Source: Nitrospira sp.
Lineage (GTDB): Bacteria > Nitrospirota > Nitrospiria > Nitrospirales > Nitrospiraceae
Length of the DNA: 64,000 nt
Reading direction: 5' to 3'
Assembly (NCBI GenBank): GCA_037045225.1
Contig: JBAOHZ010000009.1
Span: forward strand, 620,001 to 684,000
Position 1 is the first letter of the stretch. The number at the start of each line of letters is the position of its first letter. A program made the position numbers and the translations under genes. Positions 1 through 9,582 of this stretch are shown piece after piece. A model generated the notes under the pieces. It worked only from the letters and a program-made list of their open reading frames with translations. It had not been told where the DNA came from and did not search any database.

Positions 1-1257
1 TATATCTATCAACTCCAAAGCGCGCGATGGGTGTACCCTTCGGCAGAACATACGCGATTCGTGCATTCACTCGGCACGATGCATGTCGCGGGCCGGTTTG
101 CGCGCCACCTGTACCCGTTTCTGAAACAGGCGGCGCCCGACGTGCCTTCAGCCGCCTATGTCGAGGAGTTCCTGCGCATCACCGCGCTCGTGCACGACAT
201 CGGGCATGGCCCGTTCTGCCACTTCTTCGATGATAATTTTCTGCACACCTTCGGCCTCTCGCATGAAAAGCTCGGCCAGATCATCGTCCGCGAGCACCTG
301 GGACCGCTCATCAAAAAAATCCGTCGCAGCCCATCCGGCCCCTTCGATCGCGGAGAAGAGCTGAATCCGGATCACATCGCGCACGTGATTCTGAAGGAAA
401 AAGGCAAAGACAACTCCCGCATCCCGCGCTGGATCAACATGCTCCAGCCGGTGATTTCCGGCAGCTACACTGCCGATAACCTGGATTATGTGCTGCGCGA
501 TGCCTACATGTGCGGCGTCGCCGTGGGACCGGTGGACCTGACCCGCTTGATCCACTACACCATCATCACCGACAAGGGATTCACGATCCATAAAACCGGA
601 CTGCCGGCCCTGCAGATGTTTTTGAACACCCGCATGTATCTCTATTCCAATGTGTACTATCACCGTACGACCCGCGCCATCGACATCCACCTGCGGGACA
701 TCTTCGGCGACACCATGAAGCTGTTGTTCCCCTCCAATCCGGCCAAACACATGGACGAATACCTGACGCTGACCGACTGGTCGTTATTGGAAGATGTCAG
801 ACGTTGGAAGAAAGCCGGCCAGAGCAGCCTGCGGCGCTTACATCAGGAATGGGCGCATATCCTGGAACGCGACGTGAAGTGGAAAATGGCCTACAGTACC
901 GTACTCAAGGAAAAGGGCATCGAACGAGGCATGGACTTTCCCAGCCATGAACAATTCCAACAGCAGATCCAGAAAGCGCTCCCGGCAAAACTACACACCT
1001 TGCCGTTCCGCGTCGACATGGCGCCGCTCGATCCGCGCCCGGACCCCAAAGATACACGCGGCATTCCCCTACTCGTCTACGATCCCGGCACAAAGGGTGT
1101 CTCGACTGAGCCACTGGAGGAATTTCTCGATCTGCTTCCAACCCGCCTCGTGCAGTTCCGCATCTACGCCCTCGACCACGATCAGGACGCCGCCCTCTCC
1201 CGCGCCGCTGCAACCGTGCTGAATAAGACCCCATCAAGTATAGAAACGAATTTCTAA
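1..1257 (+). CDS. HD-domain phosphohydrolase (COG1078 type), 5' truncated by window edge
   Basis: The reading frame is open from base 1. The first visible residues (YIYQLQSARWVYPSAEHTRF) are internal to this family, so the true start lies upstream and the GTG at 31 is not a start. At least 418 residues are present. Metal-binding HD features are visible: the His of RFVHSLGTMH, the His-Asp pair of VHDIGHGPFCHFFDD, and the later Asp of DNLDYVLRDAYMCGV. The family hydrolyses nucleotide phosphates, often dNTPs, in the cytoplasm; the substrate cannot be read from the sequence. The gene stands alone, followed by a 222-base non-coding gap before the kinase at 1480. The family call is firm and the substrate is open. 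Confidence 0.85.
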   Translation, partial: YIYQLQSARWVYPSAEHTRFVHSLGTMHVAGRFARHLYPFLKQAAPDVPSAAYVEEFLRITALVHDIGHGPFCHFFDDNFLHTFGLSHEKLGQIIVREHLGPLIKKIRRSPSGPFDRGEELNPDHIAHVILKEKGKDNSRIPRWINMLQPVISGSYTADNLDYVLRDAYMCGVAVGPVDLTRLIHYTIITDKGFTIHKTGLPALQMFLNTRMYLYSNVYYHRTTRAIDIHLRDIFGDTMKLLFPSNPAKHMDEYLTLTDWSLLEDVRRWKKAGQSSLRRLHQEWAHILERDVKWKMAYSTVLKEKGIERGMDFPSHEQFQQQIQKALPAKLHTLPFRVDMAPLDPRPDPKDTRGIPLLVYDPGTKGVSTEPLEEFLDLLPTRLVQFRIYALDHDQDAALSRAAATVLNKTPSSIETNF

Positions 1258-1308
1258 GCCTCTTGCCCTAGTCGGACGCCAGCTCCAGGCGGCCCCCTTT
1301 CCGGCCGT

Positions 1309-1318
1309 CCCCCCCCCC
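1309..1318. repeat. Homopolymeric C tract, 10 C
   Basis: A run of ten C lies in the gap after the HD-domain gene, 160 bases upstream of the kinase ATG at 1480. Homopolymeric G/C runs of this length are prone to slippage. Whether it affects transcription is not known. Confidence 0.9.
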
Positions 1319-1448
1319 ACACCCCATTGTCCTCTTCAGGCAACCATCACGCCTGCGTACTTTACTAGGTCATATCGCCTCTATTCATCGTCGGCGAGTT
1401 TGTGCATAGTTGCGGTGCCATCGCCATCGCGTCTTGATTGCGATACGG

Positions 1449-1460
1449 CCCCCCCCCCCC
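1449..1460. repeat. Homopolymeric C tract, 12 C, directly upstream of a kinase ribosome-binding site
   Basis: A run of twelve C ends just before the AGAGGAG ribosome-binding site (1464-1470) of the membrane histidine kinase. It lies in the probable 5' UTR. Slippage would change leader length or, if the upstream TTG at 1438 is used, the reading frame. A sequencing or assembly error in the run length is possible. Confidence 0.9.
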
Positions 1461-1479
1461 GCAGAGGAGCGACGCGGCC

Positions 1480-4248
1480 ATGGATACTACCGACGAGGCC
1501 AACACATACGAGAGCGCTGCTTCGCTTCGTGAGCGAGTCGTCTTTTCCATAATTGCCGCCCTGCTCGGAATCATATTCGCGATCGACTGTGTCACACCGG
1601 CCGGAATTCCCGTCTGGGTCTTCTACCTCATTCCTGTGCTCCTTACGTACCAGCTTCCCTCTCTCTGGACCCCCTATTACACAGCAGGAATCTGCGCAGT
1701 GCTCACCCCCGTGGGTCTCCTGCTTTCCCCCCTGCTCGATGGCGTGCCGACATGGTTACCATGGGTGAATCGCACGGCCGGCATAGGAATGTTTACGGTC
1801 ACCGCCTATCTGATCGTCCAGTATAGGCGCGTCACCCAAACTCTTGTTGAGACCGCCGCCTTGGATTCGTCACACAAGGCCTTTGAAGTGCGGGAAACCC
1901 TGCTCCTGAAAAACGCGCAGGACGTGCAGGACCTGTTCGACCGTGCGCCCTGCGGGTACCACTCACTGAACGCGCAAGGCATCTACGTCGCGATCAATCA
2001 AACCGAACTCGACTGGCTGGGATATCGCAAAGACGAAGTCATCGGGAAAGTGTGCTTTCGGGACCTGATCACCCCCGAGTCCGCCGCACTGTTTCAGCAA
2101 GAATACCCGCGCTTCATGGAGAGAGGATTCGTGCGGGACTTAGAGCTCACGATGCGGCGTGGGGACGGCGTACTGATGCCGGTTCTGGTACACGCCACGG
2201 CCATCAAGGGCCCAGACGGTCGATTCGTCGCCAGCCGCTCCACCCTCGTGGATATCACCTACCGGAAACGAGCAGAGGACCTCCTGCGTAGGAGTCACGA
2301 ACGTCTCGAAGTCGAGGTCCAGGAACGAACCGAAGAACTCCGGCTCACCAATGAACGGCTGGAACAGAAGCTGCTGACCATCACGAATATGCAAGCGACG
2401 TTGAAATCCACTGAAGATCGCTTTCAGGTTATGGCGGACCACGCGCCGGTGTTGATTTGGATCAGCGATCTGACACAGAGATGCATTTGGGTGAACAACC
2501 CCTGGCTGGAATTCGTCGGTCGCACCCGCGAGCAGGATTTGGGCGATGGATGGGTCGAGAATGTTCACTCGGACGATATCGACTATACCCTCCGCGTCTA
2601 CGACAACGCCTTCCGTAAGCAGCACGAATTCAGGATGGAATATCGCCTGCGTCGGCATGATGGAGAATGGCGCTGGCTACTGAATCACGGGGTTCCTCGT
2701 TTCGAAGGGGAAGCGAGATTCGTCGGCTTCATCGGCTCGTGCATCGATATTACCGAACAGAAAGCCGCGATCGCGGCCGCGCACGACAGCGAGCAAATCC
2801 TCAGCGGCATATTTAATTCTGCGATGGACGCCATTATCACGATCAATGAGTGCCAGGAAATTGTGCACTTCAATGCGGCAGCGGAATCGATGTTCGGTCG
2901 TCGAGTCCAGGAAATAATCGGGCAACCGGTCGCCGTGCTCCTTCCCGAACGGTACCGTACCGCGCACAGCCAGCATGTGCTGGGCTTTAGTCACGCGAAC
3001 GTCAGCAAGCGCCAGATGGGCACGCTTGGCATGATTTCCGGCGTGCGGGCCAATGGCGAAGAATTTCCGATCGAAGCAAGCATTTCACAGATAACGAGCC
3101 GCGGGCAAAAGCTATTTACCGTGATCCTCCGTGACATCACGGCACGGAAGCGGACCGAAGACTTGATGGCTCAGCAACGCCAGCTCATCGAATTATCGTA
3201 TGAACCGATTTTTGCCTGGGACGTCGACATGGGCATCGTGGAGTGGAATCGAGGATGCGAGCAACTGTACGGCTATTCCCGATCGGAGGCATTGGGACAC
3301 AACAGTGTTCACCTGCTGCAAAGCCGACTCCCCTCTCCTCTGAGCACGATCCAGACTCAATTGGAGACCACCGGGGAATGGACCGGTGAGATTCACCATC
3401 GCACGAAAGACGGACGGGACGTGCTTGTGGCGAGCCGCTGGGGATTGCTCAAGATGAACGGCCGCAGCCTCGTACTGGAAACCGACCGGGATATCACCGC
3501 GCGACGACGGGCCGAGCTCATGATCCTCAGGAAGAACATGGATCTGGCCACCCTCCTGTATGTGACCTCGCACGATTTGAAAGAGCCGCTGCGAGCGATC
3601 GAGGGGTTTTCCGTCCTCGTCCAGAAAGAGTATGCGAACCGGTTGGACGAGAGGGGGCAAGACTTCCTCCGGCGCGTGATCCGGGCCACGCAGCGGCTCA
3701 ATCAACTGCTCGAGGACATCCTGGAGCTCTCCCGCGCGCAACGCATGGAATCGCCCGTTGACGATATCGACGCTGAACAGTTGGTGCAAGAAGCCCTGGA
3801 TCGCCTGGAGAACCGCATCAAAGAAACCGGCGCACACATCACGATTCGTTCGCCCCTTCCGTGCCTGCGAGTCAATACCACCTGGGCCGTCCAGGGCATC
3901 TACAATCTGCTCTCGAATGCGCTCAAGTTTGCCTCCGCCGGGCAGCCCCCGGACATTGAGATCGCCCCGTATTGCGGGATGGATCTTGAGGGAACCGAAC
4001 TCCTCGGCGTGGTCGTGCGGGATCGCGGCCCCGGAGTGGCGCCGGGCCAGCGCGATCGGATATTTGAGCTGTTCCGCCGTGCAGTCGGACGTGAGATAGA
4101 GGGGACCGGCGCAGGGCTGGCCATCGTTCGGCAGGTGGCCGAACGGCACGGTGGTCGAGCCTGGGTCGAACCTCGCGAAGGCGGCGGATCAGACTTTATC
4201 ATTTCGTTCGGCGCGAGCCAGCCAGGTGAAAGAAAGGTGCAGCGATAA
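1480..4248 (+). CDS. Membrane-anchored multi-PAS sensor histidine kinase
   Basis: This is a 922-residue sensor kinase. The ATG at 1480 is chosen because AGAGGAG lies about 9 bases upstream; an in-frame TTG at 1438 would translate through the poly-C run and is less likely. The N-terminal 125 residues hold several hydrophobic segments (VVFSIIAALLGIIFAI; FYLIPVLL), a membrane-integral region of the MASE kind. Four PAS domains follow with a short coiled coil after the first. Next come a HisKA domain (TSHDLKEPLRAIEGF, phospho-acceptor His) and a HATPase_c domain (N box NLLSNALKFA, DRGPGVAP, GTGAGLAIV). The sequence around the acceptor His resembles phytochrome-type kinases. The gene ends 2 bases before a single-domain receiver, its likely partner. 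The signal is unknown. Confidence 0.93.
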   Translation: MDTTDEANTYESAASLRERVVFSIIAALLGIIFAIDCVTPAGIPVWVFYLIPVLLTYQLPSLWTPYYTAGICAVLTPVGLLLSPLLDGVPTWLPWVNRTAGIGMFTVTAYLIVQYRRVTQTLVETAALDSSHKAFEVRETLLLKNAQDVQDLFDRAPCGYHSLNAQGIYVAINQTELDWLGYRKDEVIGKVCFRDLITPESAALFQQEYPRFMERGFVRDLELTMRRGDGVLMPVLVHATAIKGPDGRFVASRSTLVDITYRKRAEDLLRRSHERLEVEVQERTEELRLTNERLEQKLLTITNMQATLKSTEDRFQVMADHAPVLIWISDLTQRCIWVNNPWLEFVGRTREQDLGDGWVENVHSDDIDYTLRVYDNAFRKQHEFRMEYRLRRHDGEWRWLLNHGVPRFEGEARFVGFIGSCIDITEQKAAIAAAHDSEQILSGIFNSAMDAIITINECQEIVHFNAAAESMFGRRVQEIIGQPVAVLLPERYRTAHSQHVLGFSHANVSKRQMGTLGMISGVRANGEEFPIEASISQITSRGQKLFTVILRDITARKRTEDLMAQQRQLIELSYEPIFAWDVDMGIVEWNRGCEQLYGYSRSEALGHNSVHLLQSRLPSPLSTIQTQLETTGEWTGEIHHRTKDGRDVLVASRWGLLKMNGRSLVLETDRDITARRRAELMILRKNMDLATLLYVTSHDLKEPLRAIEGFSVLVQKEYANRLDERGQDFLRRVIRATQRLNQLLEDILELSRAQRMESPVDDIDAEQLVQEALDRLENRIKETGAHITIRSPLPCLRVNTTWAVQGIYNLLSNALKFASAGQPPDIEIAPYCGMDLEGTELLGVVVRDRGPGVAPGQRDRIFELFRRAVGREIEGTGAGLAIVRQVAERHGGRAWVEPREGGGSDFIISFGASQPGERKVQR

Positions 4249-4250
4249 CC

Positions 4251-4685
4251 ATGCGGCCATTTGATATTCTTCTCGCAGAAGACAATGAAGACGACATCTT
4301 GCTGATCCGGGAAGCCTTCGAAACTGCAAACATGGCCAACCGAGTCGCCATCGTGCGGGACGGCGAAGAAGCCCTCGACTATTTGCGTGGGAAAGGTCCC
4401 TACAGTCAATGTCCATTCCCCGGCATGGTCCTCCTGGATATCAACATGCCGAAAAAAAACGGACTCGATGTGCTGATCGAACTCAAATCAGAACCTCGAT
4501 TTCGCCCGCTCCCCGTCGTCATGCTCACCGTCAGTGAACGCGAGGAGGATATTGTGCGGGCGTTTCAACAGGGGGCCTGCTCCTACATTCGAAAACCTGT
4601 CACGTTCAGCCAATTCCAGATGGTCGTGAAACAGTTCGAACTTTATTGGACGCTGGTATCTAAACTCCCCTTACTGAAGAGATAA
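4251..4685 (+). CDS. Single-domain response regulator, Rcp1-like
   Basis: The 144-residue protein is only a receiver domain, with no DNA-binding output. The acidic patch (EDNEDD), phosphorylatable Asp in LLDINMPKKNG, Thr of VVMLTVSE and Lys of IRKP are all present, so it should be phosphorylated. The sequence style matches Rcp1-type receivers that partner bacteriophytochrome-like kinases, which fits the kinase upstream. It starts 2 bases after that kinase and ends 3 bases before the hybrid kinase, so the three are almost certainly co-transcribed. It probably shuttles phosphate or acts by protein contact. Its target is not identifiable. Confidence 0.93.
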   Translation: MRPFDILLAEDNEDDILLIREAFETANMANRVAIVRDGEEALDYLRGKGPYSQCPFPGMVLLDINMPKKNGLDVLIELKSEPRFRPLPVVMLTVSEREEDIVRAFQQGACSYIRKPVTFSQFQMVVKQFELYWTLVSKLPLLKR

Positions 4686-4688
4686 TCC

Positions 4689-7118
4689 ATGCATCTATTG
4701 CTGATCGAGGATAATGAAGACGATGCCGAGCTGATCCATCAAGCGCTCTGTGAGGAGTCAGCGGACAGCATCACGCTCAATTGGGCAGATCGGCTTGAAA
4801 CCGGGATGCTGAAACTTGCGGAGTGTCCCGTCGATGCCGTCTTGGTCGATCTCTCGCTACCGGACAGCCAGGGCTTGGAGATCCTTGATCGGGTGCGGGC
4901 TCACGCACCTGACGCGCCGGTCATCGTGATGACGGGATTGGATAACGACGTCATCGCCGAGGAATCTCTCTTACGCGGCGCGCAGGATTACCTCGTCAAG
5001 GGTCGGTTGACGGGCGACGCGCTGCGACGCGCCATCCGGTATTCCATGGGACGGCACCGAGTCGAGCAAGCCTTGCGGAAGAGCGAAGAGCGGTTTCAAT
5101 TGACCTGCCTCGCCACCCGTGACGGCATCTGGGACTGGGATATCACCTCCGGCGCGACGTGGGTTAACGACGTCTATCGAACAGTATACGGATCGGCGCC
5201 TGAGGATCTTCGGCACGGACAGATTCCCTGGGCCGACCAGATTCATCCTGAGGACCGGGCCTCGGTCCTCACCAACCTTGTCCACGTGCTTCAGTCGGAT
5301 CAACATTTGTGGATGGCCGAATATCGATGTCGCCGACTCGACGACACCTATGCGTACGTGATCGATCGCGGGTATGTGCACCGCGACGCCCAGGGGAAGC
5401 CCTCTCGCATGATCGGCGCCAAAGCCGACATCACCGAACGCCGACAAGCCGAAACGATGCATGCCGTTCAACTCTCCGTCGGCCTCGCGCTCGAACACTC
5501 CGTCTCGCTCAGTGAAGCGGTGCCCAGGATCATTCGCACTATGTGCGAGCTCCAAGGTTGGACGGTAGGCGCATTCTGGCTGGTCGATTCACACGACAAG
5601 ACACTGCACTGCAATTCCCTGTGGCACCAGGCAAGTCTCCCCGCAGAACACTTCTCCCAGATCTATCAGAGCCTTGCCTTACGACAAGGAGTCGGACTGG
5701 CCGGGCAGGTCTGGAAGACGGGGGAAGCCATTCTCTGCTCGGATATACTCAACGAGGCCGAGTTCCCGGCATTCCACGCCGCGCATGAAGCCGACCTCCA
5801 CGGAGGGATCGCCTTCCCCATTGATGCGGGGAAGGAAATCCTGGGCATCATGGAGTTTCTCACCTCTGAACGGCTGCGTCCGAGTGCCTCGCGATTGGAA
5901 CAGGTGGGTGCGTTAGGCGCCATGATCACCCAATTTCTTCATCGAAAGGATCTCGAACGGCAGGTTCGCCAGGCACAAAAAATGGACGCCCTGGGGCGCA
6001 TGGCCGGAGGGATTGCACACGACTTCAACAATTTGCTGACGATTATCAACAGCTGGGCCGAGCTCTTAACGGATGAGCCAGGACAATCCATTCGGACGCA
6101 GCGTGGGATGATACAAATCAAGGAAGCCGGCAATAAAGCCGCCGCCTTGACTCAGCAATTGCTGGCCTTTACGCGTCACCAGATTGTCGAACGCCAACCG
6201 CTCAACCTCAATGACCGCGTCACCGATATCGTCGAGCTGATGAAGCGCGTCATCGGCGAAAACGTGCAACTCGTCCTCGCCTTGGATCCTACGCTGGGGC
6301 GAATCAAGGCGGATCCCGGCCAAATCGAGCAAGTGATCATGAATCTCGTGGTCAACGCTCGCGATGCCATGCCGCAAGGCGGGTGCCTGGAGCTTGAAAC
6401 GAAAGCGGTTTCGATCAATCACTCCGATTCGCTCTCGCCAGATCCTCTTCTTCCCGGTTCGTATGTCATGCTCGCCGTCCGGGACACAGGCTGCGGAATG
6501 GAAGCCGATATATTGACACAGGTATTTGAGCCGTTTTTCACCACGAAGGAGCTAGGCAAAGGCACCGGCCTTGGGTTGTCTACGGTCTATGGAATCGTTC
6601 GGCAGAGTGGGGGGGCAATCGGGATAGACAGCAAGCCTGGATGCGGCACCACCTTCAGCATTTATCTGCCCTGCATCACCGAGGATTCCAACCCGTCGCG
6701 CCCGGTGGTTCAACCCAAGACCGCCAGCGAACAATCAAAGACCATTCTTCTGGTCGAAGACAATGACATGGTTCGCGGCTTGGCACATACCGTGTTGGCG
6801 GCACAGCATCATACGGTCCTGGTTGCTCGAACGGGTGAGGAAGCCCTCCAGATGGTTCACCAGCGGGAAGGCAGCATCTCCCTCTTGATCACCGATATGG
6901 TGATGCCCGGCATAGACGGGTTACAACTTGCCACTCAACTCCGGAAGCTACAACCAAACATCAAGATTCTCCTCACCTCCGGTTATTCAGACTGCGGGGA
7001 AATGCTGTTGGAAAAGCTCGATGCACAAACAGCGTTCATCCCCAAGCCCTATACCCCTGACTCACTGATAAAAGCGGTGGGCACGGCGCTTGATTCACGG
7101 TTGCAGAATAAGAGCTAG
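4689..7118 (+). CDS. Hybrid sensor kinase REC-PAS-GAF-HisKA-HATPase-REC
   Basis: This 809-residue soluble protein has no membrane segment. An N-terminal receiver (about 1-120, acceptor Asp54 in VLVDLSLPDS) is followed by a PAS/PAC region (about 130-250) and a GAF domain (about 265-410). Then come HisKA (GGIAHDFNNLL, acceptor His), HATPase_c (NLVVNARDAMP; GTGLGLSTVYG) and a C-terminal receiver (Asp in LLITDMVMPG, Lys in PKPY). Receivers at both ends make it a relay node that could take phosphate from the upstream kinase and receiver. It is the last gene of the trio. No DNA-binding domain is encoded in the trio, so the output must be elsewhere. Confidence 0.93.
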   Translation: MHLLLIEDNEDDAELIHQALCEESADSITLNWADRLETGMLKLAECPVDAVLVDLSLPDSQGLEILDRVRAHAPDAPVIVMTGLDNDVIAEESLLRGAQDYLVKGRLTGDALRRAIRYSMGRHRVEQALRKSEERFQLTCLATRDGIWDWDITSGATWVNDVYRTVYGSAPEDLRHGQIPWADQIHPEDRASVLTNLVHVLQSDQHLWMAEYRCRRLDDTYAYVIDRGYVHRDAQGKPSRMIGAKADITERRQAETMHAVQLSVGLALEHSVSLSEAVPRIIRTMCELQGWTVGAFWLVDSHDKTLHCNSLWHQASLPAEHFSQIYQSLALRQGVGLAGQVWKTGEAILCSDILNEAEFPAFHAAHEADLHGGIAFPIDAGKEILGIMEFLTSERLRPSASRLEQVGALGAMITQFLHRKDLERQVRQAQKMDALGRMAGGIAHDFNNLLTIINSWAELLTDEPGQSIRTQRGMIQIKEAGNKAAALTQQLLAFTRHQIVERQPLNLNDRVTDIVELMKRVIGENVQLVLALDPTLGRIKADPGQIEQVIMNLVVNARDAMPQGGCLELETKAVSINHSDSLSPDPLLPGSYVMLAVRDTGCGMEADILTQVFEPFFTTKELGKGTGLGLSTVYGIVRQSGGAIGIDSKPGCGTTFSIYLPCITEDSNPSRPVVQPKTASEQSKTILLVEDNDMVRGLAHTVLAAQHHTVLVARTGEEALQMVHQREGSISLLITDMVMPGIDGLQLATQLRKLQPNIKILLTSGYSDCGEMLLEKLDAQTAFIPKPYTPDSLIKAVGTALDSRLQNKS

Positions 7119-7186
7119 GAAATACTCTCACGACGTCTGAAGGCTTATTCGGAGGGAGGCAGGCGGTGCGTTAGAACCGTCTCACC

Positions 7187-8173
7187 TTACCGTGTATCCC
7201 CACCGACGGCGGTAGGGCTGACTTCTGTTTGCGGGAGCCCCATCGGCGCAGCCAATGCCGGCCGCACAGCAGCGGGATTCTGTGTAAACGGCAATTCCAG
7301 CAAGGCATACGGATTCACCCGCGCGCCGTTGACCTTCATGCCCCAATGGAGATGGGGACCGGTGGCTCGACCGGTCGCGCCGACTTTGCCGATGACCTGT
7401 CCGGCTTTGATGAGGTCGCCCTCTTTCACGAGCACGTCGGAGAGGTGAAAATACATCGAATACAGGCCGAGGCCGTGATCCACGAAGATGCCACGGCCGG
7501 AAAAGATGTGATCCACGACAAGCCGCACCACGCCATCGTTGCTGGCCATCACGTCGGTCCCCATCGGCGCCCCGATATCTTCTCCGTTATGCGGATTTCT
7601 GGCCTGACCGTTCATAATACGGACACTCCCGAAAATCCCTGTGCGCTTGCCATGAACCGGTTCGATAAACCCCGTTTGCCAAAGCCGCATGGCGGACTCT
7701 TCGGCCAGAGCCTTCCGAACCTGTTCCTGTTCGGCCTTCCAACGCGCGGCGGCTTTCTCATCGAGATCGACTTTGTCTTTGGGCAGCTTCAGATGCTCGA
7801 CGGAGAACTTTTCCTTTAACACCAGCACCTGGTAGGAGAGATGCCGCATCTTCTCTCCCTGCTGCACATCGATGGTCAGTTCGTGCGCTCCCGGCTCATC
7901 CTGGAGATCGATCCCCAGTAATCCGACATACCCGGCGCCGCCACCGGCAGTCGGGTCCGGAAAGAGTGTCACCTTACGCCCGAGAAACCCGCCTTTGACA
8001 CTGGTAGCATCCTTGATGTCCGGCACGTTGATGAGGATCACCTGCCCCTGCTTCCCGGTAAACTGACCGTCTCCCCCGCGAGGCGCCGGCCCCGTGTTCG
8101 GAAAGAGCTCGACGGGAAACACACTCGTGAGCAGCACCACGGAGATGATGAGAAAGCGATCTAAGAACGACAT
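7187..8173 (-). CDS. M23-family (LytM) zinc metallopeptidase, exported
   Basis: The 328-residue protein has an N-terminal hydrophobic segment (FLIISVVLLTSVFPVELF) acting as signal or anchor, a long linker region, and a C-terminal M23 domain. Zinc and catalytic motifs are intact: HNGEDIGAPMG (HxxxD), FVDHG, and GPHLHWGM (HxH). It should cut peptidoglycan peptide bridges in the periplasm. It starts 32 bases after the pafA stop on the same strand, so it may be the last gene of the proteasome operon. It converges with the hybrid kinase gene across a 68-base gap. Confidence 0.9.
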   Translation of the reverse strand: MSFLDRFLIISVVLLTSVFPVELFPNTGPAPRGGDGQFTGKQGQVILINVPDIKDATSVKGGFLGRKVTLFPDPTAGGGAGYVGLLGIDLQDEPGAHELTIDVQQGEKMRHLSYQVLVLKEKFSVEHLKLPKDKVDLDEKAAARWKAEQEQVRKALAEESAMRLWQTGFIEPVHGKRTGIFGSVRIMNGQARNPHNGEDIGAPMGTDVMASNDGVVRLVVDHIFSGRGIFVDHGLGLYSMYFHLSDVLVKEGDLIKAGQVIGKVGATGRATGPHLHWGMKVNGARVNPYALLELPFTQNPAAVRPALAAPMGLPQTEVSPTAVGGDTR

Positions 8174-8205
8174 GGTCTGCTCTCGCCTCTACCCGTTACC
8201 CTGCC

Positions 8206-9582
8206 TCATCGATACAATCGCGCGCCCGACACCTGCGACAACAATTCCTCGACTCGCCGATTCACCGCACTGAATGGGTCCATACAGAGGATCGTCTCTT
8301 CCCAGTACCCGTTCAACTTCAGATACGTCCAATCCACGGTGTACGAACGATTCTTGGCCCGTGCGAACCGGATGAAGTCGCCACGCACTTTGGCGCGCGT
8401 GGTCTGAGGCGGCACGGACATCGCCCGTTGCACCGCTTCCTCCTCCACCACCCGCACGGCCATCCCCCGATTTTCCATCAAATAATACAGCCCTCGCGTT
8501 CGTTTCACGTCATGAAATTGCAAATCCAACAAAAAGACCCGAGGGTCATCCCACCCGCAATCTTTCTTATCCGTATACGATTGGATGAGATGCTTTTTCA
8601 TCACCCAATCGACCTCGCGCACGAGTTGCATGGGATCCTCTTCCAGACGATCCAACACCGACACCCACTTCTCCCACACATCGTCCAGCACCGGGTCATG
8701 TGCCTGCTCCGCCAAAAACTCTTTCGCACGCTTGACGTAGACACGCTGAATCTCGATGGCGGTCATCTGCCTGCCGTCGTCCAGCTTCACCTTCTTATTG
8801 AGGGTCGGGTCGCGGGAAATTTCACGGATGGCTTTCACGGGATCTTCAAGTTCCATCCCGCTGACGGCATACCCGGCTTCGATCATCGAGAGCACCAACG
8901 TGGCGGTACCGACTTTCAAATACGTCGCATACTCCGACATGTTGGAGTCGCCCACGATGATGTGCAGTCGCCGATACTTCTCCGCGTCGGCGTGAGGCTC
9001 ATCGCGGGTGTTGATGATGCTCCGGGACGAGGTCGTCGAAGAGGAGGTTTTTTCATGAATATGCTGGGCGCGTTGCGAGATGAAGTACTGCGGTTTACCC
9101 GAGACTTTCAGGACCTTACCGGCACCGGAATAGATCTGCCGGGTGACGAAAAACGGAATGAGCTGCTCGGTGACTTTCCAGAAATCTACATCCCGGCGCA
9201 TCAGATAATTTTCATGACAACCGTAGGTATTGCCGAGCGAATCGGTGTTGTTCTTGAAAATGTAGATTTCGCCGGACAGCCCCTCTTCCCGCAGGCGCTC
9301 CTCTGCGGCCGGCAAACAGGCCTCCAGCAATCGCTCTCCCGCCTTATCGTGAATGACGAGATCGAGGATATTGTCGCACTCCGGGGTGGAGTACTCGGGA
9401 TGGCAGCCGGTATCCTGATAAAAGCGCGCGCCGTTGACCAGAAAGGCATTCGACGGCCAGCTGTTCGGAATCAGACCTTCGAAGATATAACCCAGCACTT
9501 TCTCCATCGGGAGATAAATCTTCCCATTCGGAGAAAAAATCAGGCCGTATTCGTTTTCCAAACCGAAAATACGTTGCTGCAT
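8206..9582 (-). CDS. pafA: Pup/UBact--protein ligase PafA
   Basis: The 458-residue protein aligns along its length with the Pup ligase family, which activates the C-terminal Glu of the small tag with ATP and joins it to a substrate lysine. Signature residues are present: Glu9 in FGLENEYG, catalytic Asp57 in FYQDTGCHPEYSTPE, IFKNNTDSLGNTYGCHENYL, and INTRDEPHADAEKYRRLH. It lacks the insertion after the first strand that marks Dop, so it is the ligase. The ATG at 9582 is chosen because MQQRIFG matches the family N-terminus and GAGGAA lies about 10 bases upstream; a longer start at 9642 has no support. It is downstream of prcA after a 131-base gap. Confidence 0.96.
   Translation of the reverse strand: MQQRIFGLENEYGLIFSPNGKIYLPMEKVLGYIFEGLIPNSWPSNAFLVNGARFYQDTGCHPEYSTPECDNILDLVIHDKAGERLLEACLPAAEERLREEGLSGEIYIFKNNTDSLGNTYGCHENYLMRRDVDFWKVTEQLIPFFVTRQIYSGAGKVLKVSGKPQYFISQRAQHIHEKTSSSTTSSRSIINTRDEPHADAEKYRRLHIIVGDSNMSEYATYLKVGTATLVLSMIEAGYAVSGMELEDPVKAIREISRDPTLNKKVKLDDGRQMTAIEIQRVYVKRAKEFLAEQAHDPVLDDVWEKWVSVLDRLEEDPMQLVREVDWVMKKHLIQSYTDKKDCGWDDPRVFLLDLQFHDVKRTRGLYYLMENRGMAVRVVEEEAVQRAMSVPPQTTRAKVRGDFIRFARAKNRSYTVDWTYLKLNGYWEETILCMDPFSAVNRRVEELLSQVSGARLYR

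Noticed and set aside
1438..1479. TTG start at 1438 for the first kinase
   Set aside because: It would encode a Pro run from the poly-C tract and has no ribosome-binding site, whereas ATG 1480 has AGAGGAG.
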